Shown here one piece after another: positions 53,880 through 64,000 of a DNA stretch of 64,000 nucleotides. The notes under the pieces were generated by a model, which worked only from the letters and a program-made list of their open reading frames with translations, was not told the origin of the DNA and made no database searches. The stretch is from NCBI GenBank assembly GCA_900642245.1, contig CAAAJI010000010.1, forward strand, positions 239,149 to 303,148, written 5' to 3'. Position 1 is the first letter of the stretch, and each line of letters begins with the position of its first letter. The translations under genes and the position numbers were made by a program. The stretch comes from Fragilaria radians. Taxonomy: Eukaryota; Bacillariophyta; Fragilariophyceae; Fragilariales; Fragilariaceae.

Positions 53880-55265
53880 CTAATTATCATTTCGCTCCTC
53901 AAAGAGTTCAGGTAACACCTCTGGTAGCTGATGTATTACGTCAATCTCTGCTTCCGCGTCCCCAGATGATATGACTTGGCCTGTGTCTCGACTTGTGCGT
54001 CCCACAAGAATACATCTCCATCCAACTTCGCGTGCAGCACAAATATTGCGAACAGAATCGTCCAGGAATATACAAGATTCAGGGTTTTGTACACCAGCGA
54101 GCCTCATGGCTGTCTCAAATGAAGACCGGCTATGCTTAGTTTCAAGGTTACAGGCCTTAACATCGATGATGTCAACGAACAAGTCTGCAATGCCCAACGC
54201 CGCAAGGCAACGTTGAGCATGATGCTTTACCGACGCCGTAAAAACATATTTCGGAATCGAAGGATCGATTTTAATTAGCAAATCTCTCAATGTGTGGTCT
54301 TCATTGAGATGCTCGGAAACATTAATGTCATGAACTTCGTCTAAAAATGCATCAATAGCCTCCTCAGAACCATCAATATAACCCTCAGCTAGTAGGCCTT
54401 TCAATGCAGTTCCATACTGCTTATAAAGTTCATAAGCATGGCCCTCTTTCAAGCCGTTCGACACACACCAATTGTCTATCTTGTTGGTTAGCAATTGCGC
54501 GACTTTCCAATTATCGAAGTAAAGGCAATCGTCACAATCAAAGAAGACAACTTGAGGCTTGGGTCGTAACTTGTAATCACCAATGCTGGAAGAATATCCT
54601 TTGAGTAGTCTTCTCTTGAGAGCCTGATCTTTTCGGTATTGAAAATATAAGTTCATAGCATGCAACGAATCTGGCATCCATAAATCAGGATCAGACTTCA
54701 TTTTTTCCTGTATTTCTGTTAATGTCATAACGAAAACATCCGCAACTTCAGTTGTTTGTAGATTCAGTTCATTCAATTCTCCATCGTAATATGCCTCAAA
54801 CATTTCCCCCCAAACACTAACACGCTCGTCCTGATATGGAAAGCTAAACAAGGTCTTAAGTGAATTTTCAAATGAAACAATACCCAGTTCTTCCTCCAAC
54901 TCTCTCAGCGCATTTTCAAGCGTGGATTCTCCAAATTCTACAACGCCTCCAGGTGTTGGATCTAATCGACCTGGGCAGTAATCTTTCAAATTAGATCTCT
55001 TCTGTACTAAAAGTTGGATATCCTTGTCTCTGGATCCAGTCCGTAAAATGACGTATGAAGCTCGATGCCACAAATTATTCAACCTCATTTCCCTTCGTGT
55101 GTGACCTGTCTGAGTTGGAACATTGTCTTCTGTTACAGTACAGACTCTTTCTTCACAGTTCAAGGATGTGCCCTCTGATAAGGCTTTGGTCGCGAGCATC
55201 GTTTTCTGACGAATTGTCTGATGCTTTATATATACCAAAAGTAGCGTAGAAAGTATAGCGAACAT
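53880..55265 (-). CDS. Nudix hydrolase - HAD phosphatase fusion protein
   Basis: 461-residue intronless fusion. The N-terminal hydrophobic leader (FAILSTLLLVYI) may be an anchor or signal; Met23 is an alternative start. Domain 1 (about 60-200) is a Nudix hydrolase closest in style to the isopentenyl-diphosphate isomerase-like group (NLWHRASYVIL), with a perfect Nudix box at 107-129 (GVVEFGE...RELEEELGI). Domain 2 (about 235-440) is a HAD of the pyrimidine-5'-nucleotidase SDT1/Phm8 type: FFDCDDCLY (motif I nucleophile and acid), YVFTAS (motif II), a Lys in the motif III region (ETKHSRSSF) and CIFLDDS (motif IV). All catalytic residues appear intact. A Nudix step giving NMP and a HAD step removing the phosphate could act in sequence; this is inference. 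Confidence 0.85.
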   Translation of the reverse strand: MFAILSTLLLVYIKHQTIRQKTMLATKALSEGTSLNCEERVCTVTEDNVPTQTGHTRREMRLNNLWHRASYVILRTGSRDKDIQLLVQKRSNLKDYCPGRLDPTPGGVVEFGESTLENALRELEEELGIVSFENSLKTLFSFPYQDERVSVWGEMFEAYYDGELNELNLQTTEVADVFVMTLTEIQEKMKSDPDLWMPDSLHAMNLYFQYRKDQALKRRLLKGYSSSIGDYKLRPKPQVVFFDCDDCLYFDNWKVAQLLTNKIDNWCVSNGLKEGHAYELYKQYGTALKGLLAEGYIDGSEEAIDAFLDEVHDINVSEHLNEDHTLRDLLIKIDPSIPKYVFTASVKHHAQRCLAALGIADLFVDIIDVKACNLETKHSRSSFETAMRLAGVQNPESCIFLDDSVRNICAAREVGWRCILVGRTSRDTGQVISSGDAEAEIDVIHQLPEVLPELFEERNDN

Positions 55266-56926
55266 TTATCCTACAAAGAAAAAATAATACAAGTATCTAG
55301 AATAGAACTAGGATTCGGTAGATTTGCTAGCCCCAAATGTTAGTGAGCCACAATAGCTACGTATCTGTTTAAAATCCATATTTTGAACTCCACAACCATG
55401 GTTTGGTAGAAAGCTGCCAACATGACTTCAATTATGGCTTATATCAATTAGGGTGCACATAATTCAAAAGACTTATCAATGAAGCATACGGATTGATGTG
55501 TGAGTTGCAAACCATGTAGAACTGGAATTAGATCAAAAGCAATCTTCATTAAAAAAATTACAGTTAAGATGGAAGCCAAAATGTGAGAACAAGATTTTAG
55601 TGATGAGATTTGGATGAAATGAAAAAGGCAATAAAGATTGACACGCAAAATGACTTGAAAATATTAATCATCAACAATTCCTATTGAGTATTCCTACGAT
55701 GAATAGTTTTATAGTAGAAAAATACGATTAAAGTTTGACAAGTTCTAGAAAAATAAGCTCCAAGTTAACCTTGAGAGATTGGCATCAAATGCGCCTCAAA
55801 GATTTTCGTTGGCTCGCTTTTATGAGCATCACTGTGCGGATTGTTGCACAATTGAAGATACAATTTATTAAGCTCCTTCGCCTTGTAATTTAAGTCTCGT
55901 CTAACAATGGCAACATGTTTATTTGATTAATTGTTCTGTGTAGCATTAAATCCCATCCGAGTTACCACAATTTCGATACCTTACGTTAGTTTGAATTAAT
56001 ACTTCATCGATTTTTCTATGTCGGGCGCTTAAATGATCCCCCCCCCCCTCTGCAATGTTCATTGCATCGCCTTTTGAAAGAATGAAATGTACATCTTGCG
56101 ACTGAGTTGAAATACATGTAGATGTGTTAGATAGGATGTTAGAGAGTCACATATCGTTAAAAGAGGAATGAATTATCTCGGCTAACGAGCAAATGGACAC
56201 ATGAAATCGTGACCAAAAAAATACAGGCATTACATTATTAATCACTTACCCGAATTCCCTCTTTGTGGAATTTGATAGCCTTTCGAATTGAATCTTTTTC
56301 GGAATTTCGTCATTGAGCTCCTTCTTGGATACTAAAAATCCTTTTTTTTCGAGATTAACGCTATTCTATATCTCGAAATTGTTGGTGTTGAATAACATTA
56401 CTGTCATTGGTCAAATCCCATTTGGGGGGGCTGACAATTTATTGAGAGGACTACTCTTGTACTTCCGGGTATTGTAGTTTTTGACTTGACATCTGTCCCT
56501 TTCGAATATCTACCCGAAAGGATTCTTTAAGAGTTGATTCAAAATTGTTAATAGGGCTTGAATTTGATGAAGCTCCCTTCTCCAATGAAGGGTTTATCTC
56601 AGGAAGTTCAAGTAATCATTGTGATCGCTCTTTTGCTGCACATAGTCGTTCTCACTATCTGGTTTTGTCTAATGGGAAAGGAAATTCGACAAGGTCGACC
56701 ATCAAAAGTGAAACAAAGCTAATTCCTTCGAGTCCCTCGTTGCAGCGTCCAAGCGTGAAACGTCCGCGGAAAGATGTATAAATTGGAAAATTCTTTTTCA
56801 CTGGAGCATACATCATGTTCGGAATGCAATACATTAAGGCACTAGATTGTTGTTGATGTAAAGTGTATGGGTAAACTTTTAGACAGCGAGTTGAGAACTA
56901 ATAGAACTTTTAAATGACAACCGTCG
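55266..56926. other. Intergenic with poly-C tract and a possible exon
   Basis: Mostly AT-rich. A poly-C run lies at about 56038-56049. A plus-strand open stretch ending at 56781 (open from about 56490) has a coding-like tail (SSPSLQRPSVKRPRKDV) but no ATG and no convincing partner exon. No gene called. Confidence 0.35.
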
Positions 56927-57651
56927 TTATGAAGTAACGTCATCATTGCTTGCATCTTCTGAACGTTCTGAAATCCATTGCGTAATCCAAGCTTGTACAC
57001 GTTCAATGTTAGAATTCATATCGTCCGTTGTATCAGAGATGATTTCTTGGACAATTTCCGGAGCGTAGCTTTCTCTTGCTTCGTCAGCTAAGACTTGCAT
57101 GATTTCACACTCCATGTTCTCATCCCGTTTTCTATCAGAATATCCGCGTTTTGACAACCTATCGTAAAGAACGTGAGTGCTAGTTCTTAGAACCAAGACT
57201 AGGTCGAACCATCGCTCCGGGAAAAGATCACATGCATGATAGTCACAGATTATTCCAACTCTATCGCTTTCGAATTCGCGAAACATGACCTCTAAATGAT
57301 CAAGGAGCTTGTCTTCGTCAAGATAAAAAGAGTCCAATTGGTCATCACGACCTTCATAAAACTGATTTTCTTTAATAATATCTCCTATGCAAACATGCTT
57401 GAATCCAGTTCGTTCCTATCGTAGACAGAAACAGAAGGATATAGGTGGGTTGAGATTTATAAGTGGATTCTAAACTTCGTGACCACACGTTAACTTTCTC
57501 TTTTTTCAAAACCGGTCGAAATGTTACTCACCGCTAATAATGAAGACGTTGCGGTTTTACCAACACCTGGCGTTCCCGTAACGAGAATGAAGGGTTTACG
57601 ACGAGTTTCTGGACTTGTACCATCGATATCGGTATCGTCCGTCTCACTCAT
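56927..57651 (-). CDS. AK6: Adenylate kinase 6 / Fap7 (hCINAP), ribosome-maturation ATPase
   Basis: Nuclear adenylate kinase/ATPase required for the final cleavage of pre-18S rRNA and release of Rps14-containing 40S particles. Exon 1 57651-57532, intron 57531-57416 (116 nt, GTGAGT donor), exon 2 57415-56927; 202 residues. The P-loop GTPGVGKT is at 26-33, followed at the exon join by ERTGFKHVCIGDIIKENQ. The AMP/LID landmarks are all present: IICDYHACDLFPERWFD, LVLVLRTSTHVLYDRLSKRGY, CEIMQVLADEARESY, and a C-terminal WITQWI. The short acidic N-terminal extension before the P-loop is longer than in human AK6. The reconstruction matches the family along its whole length. Confidence 0.93.
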
Positions 57652-58545
57652 GATTAAACGATTCTACCAAGTCTCATTTGCGAATCCTAGACTAACACTT
57701 TCATATTCTGCAGGAGATTTGGTACAAGAGCAGTAATTGGATGTACCAATAAAACGAAAGCCGTACGGTTAAAACTCGTTGCTTTTGATTAGTATGTATT
57801 CTGGCAGGGGTTCAAAATTTAAATAAGCTCTCTCTAATTAAGCATTATCTTTATCTTCATACTCTATAGAGGTCAGGTGCTCCCAACATGATTCTTGTAA
57901 TTTGGCTCTTCGCTAAATGGAGCGACCTAAATGATACTACTCTCATAAATGTCATATAAACCCAGTCAGGATAATGAAATTAAAATAACCTGTCTCTCTC
58001 CTGATGAGTTATTCAATTGATATACTCTTGGATTCCTTTTAGGCTACTACAGTAGCTGACACCAACTCTCCTTTGTCAAAACACAGTTATTTGTAGTTAT
58101 TGAGGTTATCTTGCCTATCTATAATTGGCGTTAAATTTCATTAACAACCAGCTGATGATTAGATGCATCACTATAGGATAAGTCAATATTGAGAAACATC
58201 GTATGTTGATACATTCGCATCTCTATTTGAGTAATATAGTAACGTCATTTTTTCTACTGTAACTTTGGAACAAAACTGTTGTTTTATCAACCAAAATTTT
58301 GAAAAAATAATAATATTTGGGGAGTTGGACAGTTGTATTTCATGACATTGTTTCCAAAAAGAAGATGAGTAAATTTGACAGCAAAATGGACATGACATAA
58401 ATGATTTGGATGGCCTATTTGAATCCATGAGGCTTTATTTTGAGTTGGATAGAATACGTGAATTTTGAAGAAAAACATGAAGTTTGTTTTGTCATTCATC
58501 AAGTAAGTAACCACAACCCTCAAAATTTCTCCTCTTTGACAATTC
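57652..58545. other. Intergenic
   Basis: AT-rich divergent promoter region between AK6 and the cysteine-synthase-like gene. Short minus-strand open stretches (58183-58565) lack similarity. No feature supported. Confidence 0.4.
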
Positions 58546-59925
58546 ATGTTCACATTAGTCTTCAAATCAACTTCGGTGACATCGTTAACTTGTATCGTTT
58601 CTACGACAGTCGTTACTCTGTGGATTGTATATCAATATCGTGAACGTAAACATCGCCATCGTCGGCGTCGTCGGATTCCTTCGAAGTGCCACCTTGAATT
58701 GCATTCTGCGTATGAGAAGTTAATTGGTTGCACACCATTGATACGCCTCGATGTCCTTTCGGAGTTATTAGATCGATCCATATATGTGAAAATGGAAAGT
58801 TTGAATCCAGGTGGCACTGGTAAAGATCGTGCCGCCCTTTGCATGATACAACAAAAGGAATCCATTGGGGAGTTACCTCCTCCTAAGAAATCACTCGAGG
58901 ATTCTTCGTTTCTTGCTACTTCCACTGCTAACTCCCAAGAATATGATTGTGACGAAGGAGTTATGCCATCAGAATCATTGTCGCTTGAATATCTTACTTT
59001 TGTATTACGTTTGGCCATGAAGAAATCTGAAAGTGGTGGTTTGGTCATAGAAGGGACCAGTGGATCCACCGGCATATCCTTGGCAACCCTTTGTGCTGCT
59101 CGCGGTCATGCTTGCGTAGTGGTATTACCCGATGATCAAGCACCAGAAAAGAAAACAATCCTTAAGGCCCTGGGTGCCACCGTTCTGGTCGTTCCAACGG
59201 CGTCGATATCCAATCCTCAACATTACGTTAACATCGCTCGGCGTCTCGCCCTAATGGCAAGAAGCGACCTTGGGATTCAAGCCGTCTTTCTAGATCAATT
59301 TGAAAATCTCGCAAATGGTAAAGTACATTTCAATTGTACAGGTCCCGAGATTTATAGAGACTGCCCTCAATTGGATGCCTTTGTCATGTCTGCTGGTACT
59401 GGTGGAACTATTGCTGGAGTCGCATCCTATTTGAAAGAACAAAAGCCATCTGTCAAGATTATTTTGGTGGATCCACCAGGATCGGCACTATATCATGCTG
59501 TCCAACATGGAATCGTATATGCGCCTCAACAGAAAGAACAATCAATACGAAGGCATCGCTATGACACAATAGCGGAAGGTATTGGATTAGATAGATGGAC
59601 AGCGAATTTGCGAGAAGGTAAAGAGTTTCTGGACAAAGCGATTCAAGTTACAGATCAGGATGCAGTTGATATGGCGCATTATCTTCTCCGAACAGAAGGT
59701 TTGTGGGTTGGATCAAGCTCTGCAATGAATGTTGTGGGAGCGATAAAAACAGCATCTGAACTTCCCCCTGGGGCTACAGTTGTATCTGTAATTTGTGATT
59801 CTGGACAAAGGCATGTCACTAGATTCTGGAATCAATCTTTTATTGAGGAGTGGGGCTTAGTTTGGCCAGGAGATAAGAAAGCTTATCTTCCAGAATGTTT
59901 GATCAATTTTCATTTTAAGAAATAA
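58546..59925 (+). CDS. Membrane-anchored cysteine-synthase-like PLP enzyme (MCY1 type)
   Basis: 459-residue fold-type II PLP protein. A hydrophobic segment at about 12-31 followed by an Arg/His-rich stretch (KHRHRRRRRIP) suggests an N-terminal anchor, as in yeast Mcy1/YGR012W of the mitochondrial outer membrane. The PLP lysine is K93 in NPGGTGKDRAA (usual form NPGGSVKDR); the phosphate/substrate loop EGTSGSTG is at 169-176; SAGTGGTIAG and VGSSSAMNV are the conserved glycine and serine loops near the cofactor. About 45 extra acidic/Ser-rich residues interrupt the small domain (105-155). The V-to-G change beside the PLP lysine and this insert separate it from ordinary O-acetylserine sulfhydrylase. 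Activity uncertain; possibly cysteine synthase or cysteine desulfhydrase. Confidence 0.82.
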   Translation: MFTLVFKSTSVTSLTCIVSTTVVTLWIVYQYRERKHRHRRRRRIPSKCHLELHSAYEKLIGCTPLIRLDVLSELLDRSIYVKMESLNPGGTGKDRAALCMIQQKESIGELPPPKKSLEDSSFLATSTANSQEYDCDEGVMPSESLSLEYLTFVLRLAMKKSESGGLVIEGTSGSTGISLATLCAARGHACVVVLPDDQAPEKKTILKALGATVLVVPTASISNPQHYVNIARRLALMARSDLGIQAVFLDQFENLANGKVHFNCTGPEIYRDCPQLDAFVMSAGTGGTIAGVASYLKEQKPSVKIILVDPPGSALYHAVQHGIVYAPQQKEQSIRRHRYDTIAEGIGLDRWTANLREGKEFLDKAIQVTDQDAVDMAHYLLRTEGLWVGSSSAMNVVGAIKTASELPPGATVVSVICDSGQRHVTRFWNQSFIEEWGLVWPGDKKAYLPECLINFHFKK

Positions 59926-59951
59926 CATGTAACTATCCATGATTATAATGA

Positions 59952-60854
59952 TTAAAAGAAAGAATCTTCATAATCAGCTCCAACTTCATCGTATCTGTCA
60001 TACTTATCATTATCACCATATAATTCTTTTTGAAGCAGACGCGCTTTAGCCTCAGCAACTTTGTCAACTTTCTTCGATTTTTGCGCTTGGAATTTCGTCT
60101 TGCGCTTGGCAGCCTGCACGATATCATTCTTGATAATATTACAAGTCTTAATAATATCAGATACAGCAGCTTCATCCAAGACATCCTTGCATTCTTGAAT
60201 GGCCTCTTTTAGAAATGATGCTGCCAAAAGAACTTTTCCATGTTGCTAAGGAAGAAAGGATCGAGAGAGAAAGGTTTGAAAATAAAATTCATGGTATGAG
60301 AAACACGGAATATCAGTTGTCAATACACAGTCTGGTTTGAGAATTCAATATCGTACCTTGATGGCCATTCCAACCCTTCGGGCATGTTTTAAATGATCCT
60401 TGAGGTCCTTAAGCACCAAATTATCAGACGTTGCAGTTGTCGTCGAAGTCGTTTTTGGCTGATTATCAATCCCACCAAACAAGTCATCCGTGAGAGCATG
60501 ATCTGCTTCCTCAATCTGTTGTCGTTTCATCTTCCTCACGTCATCAGGACTCAAGGTTGATTCCATTTCCGCTTCCAATTGCATCGCCTTTCTTGCCACT
60601 TCAAGTTCCATTAATCGTTCTTGCTCTGCCATTTTCTTCTCCATCAAAGCGTTTCCTTTTCGCTTCAATTCTTGATTGACTTCCTTTTCTTTAAGCTCCT
60701 TTTCTTTCAGAGCCAAGTCCTCATCGTCAAACTCAGGGGTAGCCGACACTTTTGTAACTCCTCCGATACCAGCCTTTTGAAGACGTGCTGTTAATTCATC
60801 ATCGTCATCATCTTTCTCCCAATCATCGTCGCTGTCATCCCACGCATCTGCCAT
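59952..60854 (-). CDS. EIF3J: eIF3 subunit j (HCR1)
   Basis: Loosely associated subunit of translation initiation factor 3; binds the 40S decoding centre and helps mRNA recruitment and ribosome recycling. Exon 1 60854-60357, intron 60356-60246 (111 nt, GTACGA donor, CTTCCTTAG acceptor), exon 2 60245-59952; 263 residues. The family-typical acidic start MADAWDDSDDDWEKDDDD is followed by a long charged coiled coil (DLALKEKELKEKEV..., about residues 50-115), an LTDDLFGG segment, and a C-terminal helical part (VLLAASFLKEAIQ) with a basic stretch. The frame is open upstream of 60854, but the downstream Met starts the conserved sequence. Its stop lies 26 bp from the stop of the convergent cysteine-synthase-like gene, so the 3' UTRs must overlap. 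Confidence 0.9.
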
Positions 60855-61400
60855 AATGAATGAAAATGTCGATTCAATGCCCGTAAAGAAAGAAAGAGAA
60901 AACTTGCAATTTGAATTTGTCTGAAGTAGGGGGAGTCTCTGTGTAGCCAAATGCAGGGACCTGGAAAATTTTGAGACTACGTGGGGGAAGTTCAATGGAT
61001 GAAAGAAAAAATGCATTGCAACAAACCAAAGGGACATACAAACAGACACTAAACATCGAAAGAAATTAATTCGATTAAGGCTAGGGGGAAATCAAAAATT
61101 CCACTCAAGCATAATTGACAACCTTCATAGTAGTTTTATAGTTTATCAAATTATGTTAGAAAAAAGAGCAAGATATTGTATTCACTATTTTCATGCTATT
61201 TCAATTTTTGTTTCTATAATTTCTCCTTTTTGTTTTTCAAAATGCCCTATTTTTTCATGAAATTCCCTTTTTGTGTTAGGGTTAAGGGTTGCCTCGTTGT
61301 AGATTTCATTATTACATGATTTATTGTCGGCAAATTGTCGTTTGAACATTGCGCTTGTGGAAGAACCAAGTTGATGGATGTTCACGTGGTGTGGAATGGT
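60855..61400. other. Intergenic, eIF3j promoter
   Basis: AT-rich upstream flank of eIF3j with T-rich tracts; no gene seen. Confidence 0.4.
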
Positions 61401-62560
61401 GTAGCAGGAACTGTAGCAGATGCAATGTTGACTACCATAACTGTAAATTGACGGAGAAATTTTGAATGGTGACAGCTATGATTCATGCCATTAAGGCAAC
61501 AATGGCAAAGGCTACTACAATAGTAAAGAAGTTTTTGAAGAGAGTCGGGAACGGCAACACGATGGTTGCAAAAAAAGTAGGAAATCATGGTTCAGCGGGA
61601 AAATGATGAAGAGCTGGTAGTTGTGCTTGAATAGATGAAAAATACGTAGCCGAAATATAGGTGAACCTAGTTATTATCGGTAACAGTTAGGCGTTGAAAC
61701 ATGGTTTTAATCTCGAAAATAATGATGTTATGATTAAGTTGATAAAAGAAAAGGCAATGTCATTGACAGGAGCTTGAAAACTAAGAAGCTGTTCATGAAT
61801 CCAGGAAGAGAGATATGAATGAGTAAATTGAGGCTAACAATTTACGTAAGATCTTGGGACAAAGCGGAGAGGCAGCTGCAAGATTAATGGGTAAGGCTCC
61901 TGTATACGATGTTGCAGGTCAGTCTGAAACAAGGGAAGCCTGATAATGACGACTGGAAAAGTGGTAGAGAAATTAGCGAAGAAAATCTCTATGTTGGACT
62001 TAAGGTCAATCAAAGGAGAAAGCTATAGAAGCCCAGATTATGGGCGTTTGTTGCAGATGATTATACATAGATCTGCTTAGTTACTTGATGACTTAGAAGA
62101 TCAAGGAAAGTTAAGTTTTTGAGGTTAGATGATACTGGAGAGAATACGCCATTAGAAAGCATGAAAATCTTTGTAGAACTTTGAATGTAGGGAACCTTGA
62201 ACTTCTCAAGGAAGCAAGATTAAGGCCGACAATGAGAAGAAAGTCTCGAGGGGAAAATCAAAATTGAAGACCTGGTTCAATGCAGATCTGTCAAGATTTA
62301 TTGAATTCGAAGATTCAGGGAACAACCTGGCGATCGATAAAGCAGATATTGCCTTGAGTATGTTGTTTAGTCAAAGGAATCAGAAACATTTGACAAAGCA
62401 TTCAATCATATGGATCTAGATCAGAGAAATAACTGGATTCAAGAAATTAAAGTAGAGTTCAAAGATATGAGTGCAAAAATAGTCTTGGCTGAAATTCTAC
62501 AATAAATTCAGACATTAAAAGTAATTTGATCTTCAAGAATATTTCGTGTTCAACTAGCAA
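61400..62560 (+). mobile_element. Decayed Ty1/copia element (integrase to RT start)
   Basis: Plus-strand coding remnants in shifting frames. Near 61990 the segment LDLRSIKGESYRSPDYG matches the block before the copia integrase core. After a frameshift, WAFVADDYT carries the first catalytic acidic residue; KVKFLRLDDTGEN near 62115 carries the second. Near 62390, ETFDKAFNHMD followed by RNNWIQEIKVEFKDM matches the conserved start of copia reverse transcriptase. Many stops and frameshifts show long inactivity. The block wording fits diatom CoDi elements. Ends not defined; the left limit is a guess. Confidence 0.65.
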
Positions 62561-62940
62561 TGTGTTGATACAGCCAGGGCAGGGTTTGGTTCAGATTATT
62601 GTTGTAAAATCTGAAATATGTATTGATATTCGTGGGTAAGGTTATGGATAATATAATAAATGAATATTGAGAATGGGAAGGGTATGGAAGTGGATCATCA
62701 GCATGAATTGTTTGAATGTTTACTATAGTATAATGCAATTGAGGATCTAAATATGTAACGACTGGAAAAAATATACTTTTGAGAGTGTCAATTGAAAAAC
62801 TTAGCTTACAGTTGAGTGCCAAGAAGCTCTCTAACAAGAGTCTGAAAAATTATCTTTAACTTAGTAGACTCAGCGTTTCTGTTTCTGTTTGGGAAAAGGC
62901 CTTTCAACACGTTTCAAAGTGGGAACCTAACTAAGTTTAA
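62560..62940. other. Spacer between copia fossils
   Basis: AT-rich, no coding remnants recognised. It may be degraded element sequence or an LTR. Confidence 0.3.
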
Positions 62941-62944
62941 CAAG

Positions 62945-63500
62945 TTATTAATTATTGGCACCGGGATATTTATGTTTGATTGCTGCTGGAACTATATTTA
63001 CCGTGAAGTTGAAAAGAAAAAAAAGAAGGACACAAATAAACATTGGCTGGTTTTACAATGAAGTTAGATCAATTAAAGGCGAACGTTTCTGGGGACTTAA
63101 TTTCTGGACTTTCATTACTGATTATTACACAGTTTATCACTGTAGTTCCTTCTTGCGTAAGAAGAGCTCCTGAAGGACCGAAAAATCAAGGTTAAGTTTC
63201 TACAATTCAATGATACAAGTGAAACAATTCTAAATGAATGTTAAAGAAATAGCTTAGGAACCGCCTTTTCATATGAAGGCTCCTTAGAGAAATAGGAAAA
63301 CGGACATCAAGTTCCAAACCCTCTCAAAAAATTAAGCGGCGATGAATGGAGGACGGTTAAGGAGAACCCAGAAAAGGGATCTGGGAAGAATGTGCATCAT
63401 CTGCAGCTTTTCGTTAGTACATTTTGTTCACAAATGAGAAGACGAAGTTTCTCATGCCGTTCTATTTTATAAAGAGTTATAATCTGTCCATAATTTAAGA
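62945..63500 (+). mobile_element. Second decayed copia integrase fragment
   Basis: The open stretch 62955-63173 contains EVRSIKGERFWGLNFWTFITDYYT, the same pre-core and first catalytic block as in the 61.4-62.5 kb fossil, followed by frame-shifted KIKVKFLQFNDTSE, the second-acid block with changes. A later TVKENPEKGSG stretch is unplaced. Because the same integrase region appears twice about 1 kb apart, these are two insertions (or a nested or duplicated element), not one. Confidence 0.55.
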
Positions 63501-63639
63501 ATGATTGAAGCAATGCCTCTTCGTTGTCAAAGACGAAGATCCCGGAAAGTTCAACAACTATGGAACACTTTGTATCTTGGATAGATACCCTCGAAGTCGT
63601 ACTTTGCTCTACGGTGAGATATAGAAAGTAGACACAGAT

Positions 63640-64000
63640 AAAATATAATCTATTTTATTGCTTTTCTGTTAGTCTTGGTTAATCTTGAAACTTCTCTCAA
63701 GAGATGTTCTCAAGAGATCTTCGTGATTAAACTTGAAGATTCGCAATCTTGTTCTAAGCTTCCTCCCAACTGCTTAGATAAGTTGCTTCAACCTTCTCCA
63801 TAAGGACAAGCTTGTTGTCCATAAGGATAAGTTAGTTTAGAACTTCAACTCTTTATAATTAAAGAGTTGTCTTCTAATTTAGATCTTTATTTAGATCATT
63901 ATTATAACCGTCTTACTTTAGATCCGGTCCTGGATTGAATAACAATACTCTCCATTTATAAGCAATAGTTATGCCTCACTAAGTTTATCATAGTAAACTT
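63640..64000. mobile_element. LTR-like terminal region, runs off window
   Basis: Dense short repeats and hairpins after the copia fragment: CAAGAGAT twice, a near-palindrome CAACTCTTTATAATTAAAGAGTTG at about 63845-63870, and repeated TCCATAAGGA. This compact, non-coding, T-rich texture and its position 3' of the integrase fit a 3' LTR, but the partner LTR and target duplication are not visible in the window. Confidence 0.35.

Noticed and set aside
56398..56781. Possible exon pair ending in VKRPRKDV
   Set aside because: No ATG, T-rich composition, and several equally good or poor splice choices; nothing to select a model.
1..64000. tRNA, rRNA, snRNA genes, CRISPR arrays, operons
   Set aside because: I looked for B-box-like GGTTCGAATCC, spaced direct repeats and polycistronic spacing and saw none; a covariance-model search would be needed to exclude small RNAs.

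Overview
The window is nuclear DNA of a photosynthetic stramenopile, most likely a diatom. The evidence is: AT-rich intergenic DNA; genes with none or a few short introns (45-131 nt in the firmer gene models) with GTAAGT/GTATGT-type donors and pyrimidine-rich or CTAAC-containing acceptors; a PsbP-domain protein with a layered plastid plus twin-arginine thylakoid leader; two single-pass leucine-rich-repeat proteins of the type common in diatoms; and decayed Ty1/copia elements that read like diatom CoDi elements (for example an SIKGESY block ahead of the integrase core). Two N runs (4946-4965 and 28961-29392) mark scaffold gaps. There are no operons, CRISPR arrays or recognisable tRNA/rRNA genes.

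Layout. 1-3269 (-): RNB-family exosome nuclease DIS3/RRP44, cut by the window edge. 3930-6362: SNF5/SMARCB1 gene (-), with its 3' half present a second time on the other side of a 20-N gap. 6820-11099: two head-to-head paralogous FAD oxidoreductases separated by a copy of a ~0.9 kb dispersed repeat. 12248-15311 (-): one two-exon gene encoding two tandem fucosyltransferase-like domains. 16099-17490 (-): LRR membrane protein. 17627-20000: second copy of the dispersed repeat, then a copia integrase fossil. 21266-25793: DUF2252 protein, a HAD-like secreted protein and a phosphopantetheine adenylyltransferase, the last two sharing a divergent promoter. 26543-28960 (-): three-exon zinc-finger/PHD protein running into the second gap, which is flanked by an 18-bp minisatellite. 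30759-31960: a securin-like small protein and a tentative two-exon gene. 33587-35767: MORC-like GHKL protein with degenerate ATPase motifs. 37048-38072: two small mitochondrial proteins, convergent. 38874-40661 (-): second LRR membrane protein. 42627-46687: DDB1. 46748-47892 (-): PsbP-domain protein and a 79-residue two-exon membrane protein. 47.9-51.5 kb: gene-poor. 51506-61000: sulfotransferase-like, DTD, Nudix-HAD fusion, AK6, MCY1-type cysteine-synthase-like protein and eIF3j, closely packed. 61.4-64 kb: at least two frameshifted copia elements and an LTR-like tail.

The genes are mostly unrelated housekeeping functions: RNA decay (DIS3), chromatin (SNF5, MORC-like, PHD), DNA-damage/ubiquitin (DDB1), translation quality (DTD, eIF3j), ribosome maturation (AK6), CoA synthesis, nucleotide clean-up and mitochondrial respiratory complexes. 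I found no clustered novel system. The most interesting items are single genes: the securin-like protein, the doubled glycosyltransferase, the Nudix-HAD fusion, the zinc-finger gene whose introns recur at the same place in successive fingers, and a short spliced membrane protein that simple ORF calling does not reveal.
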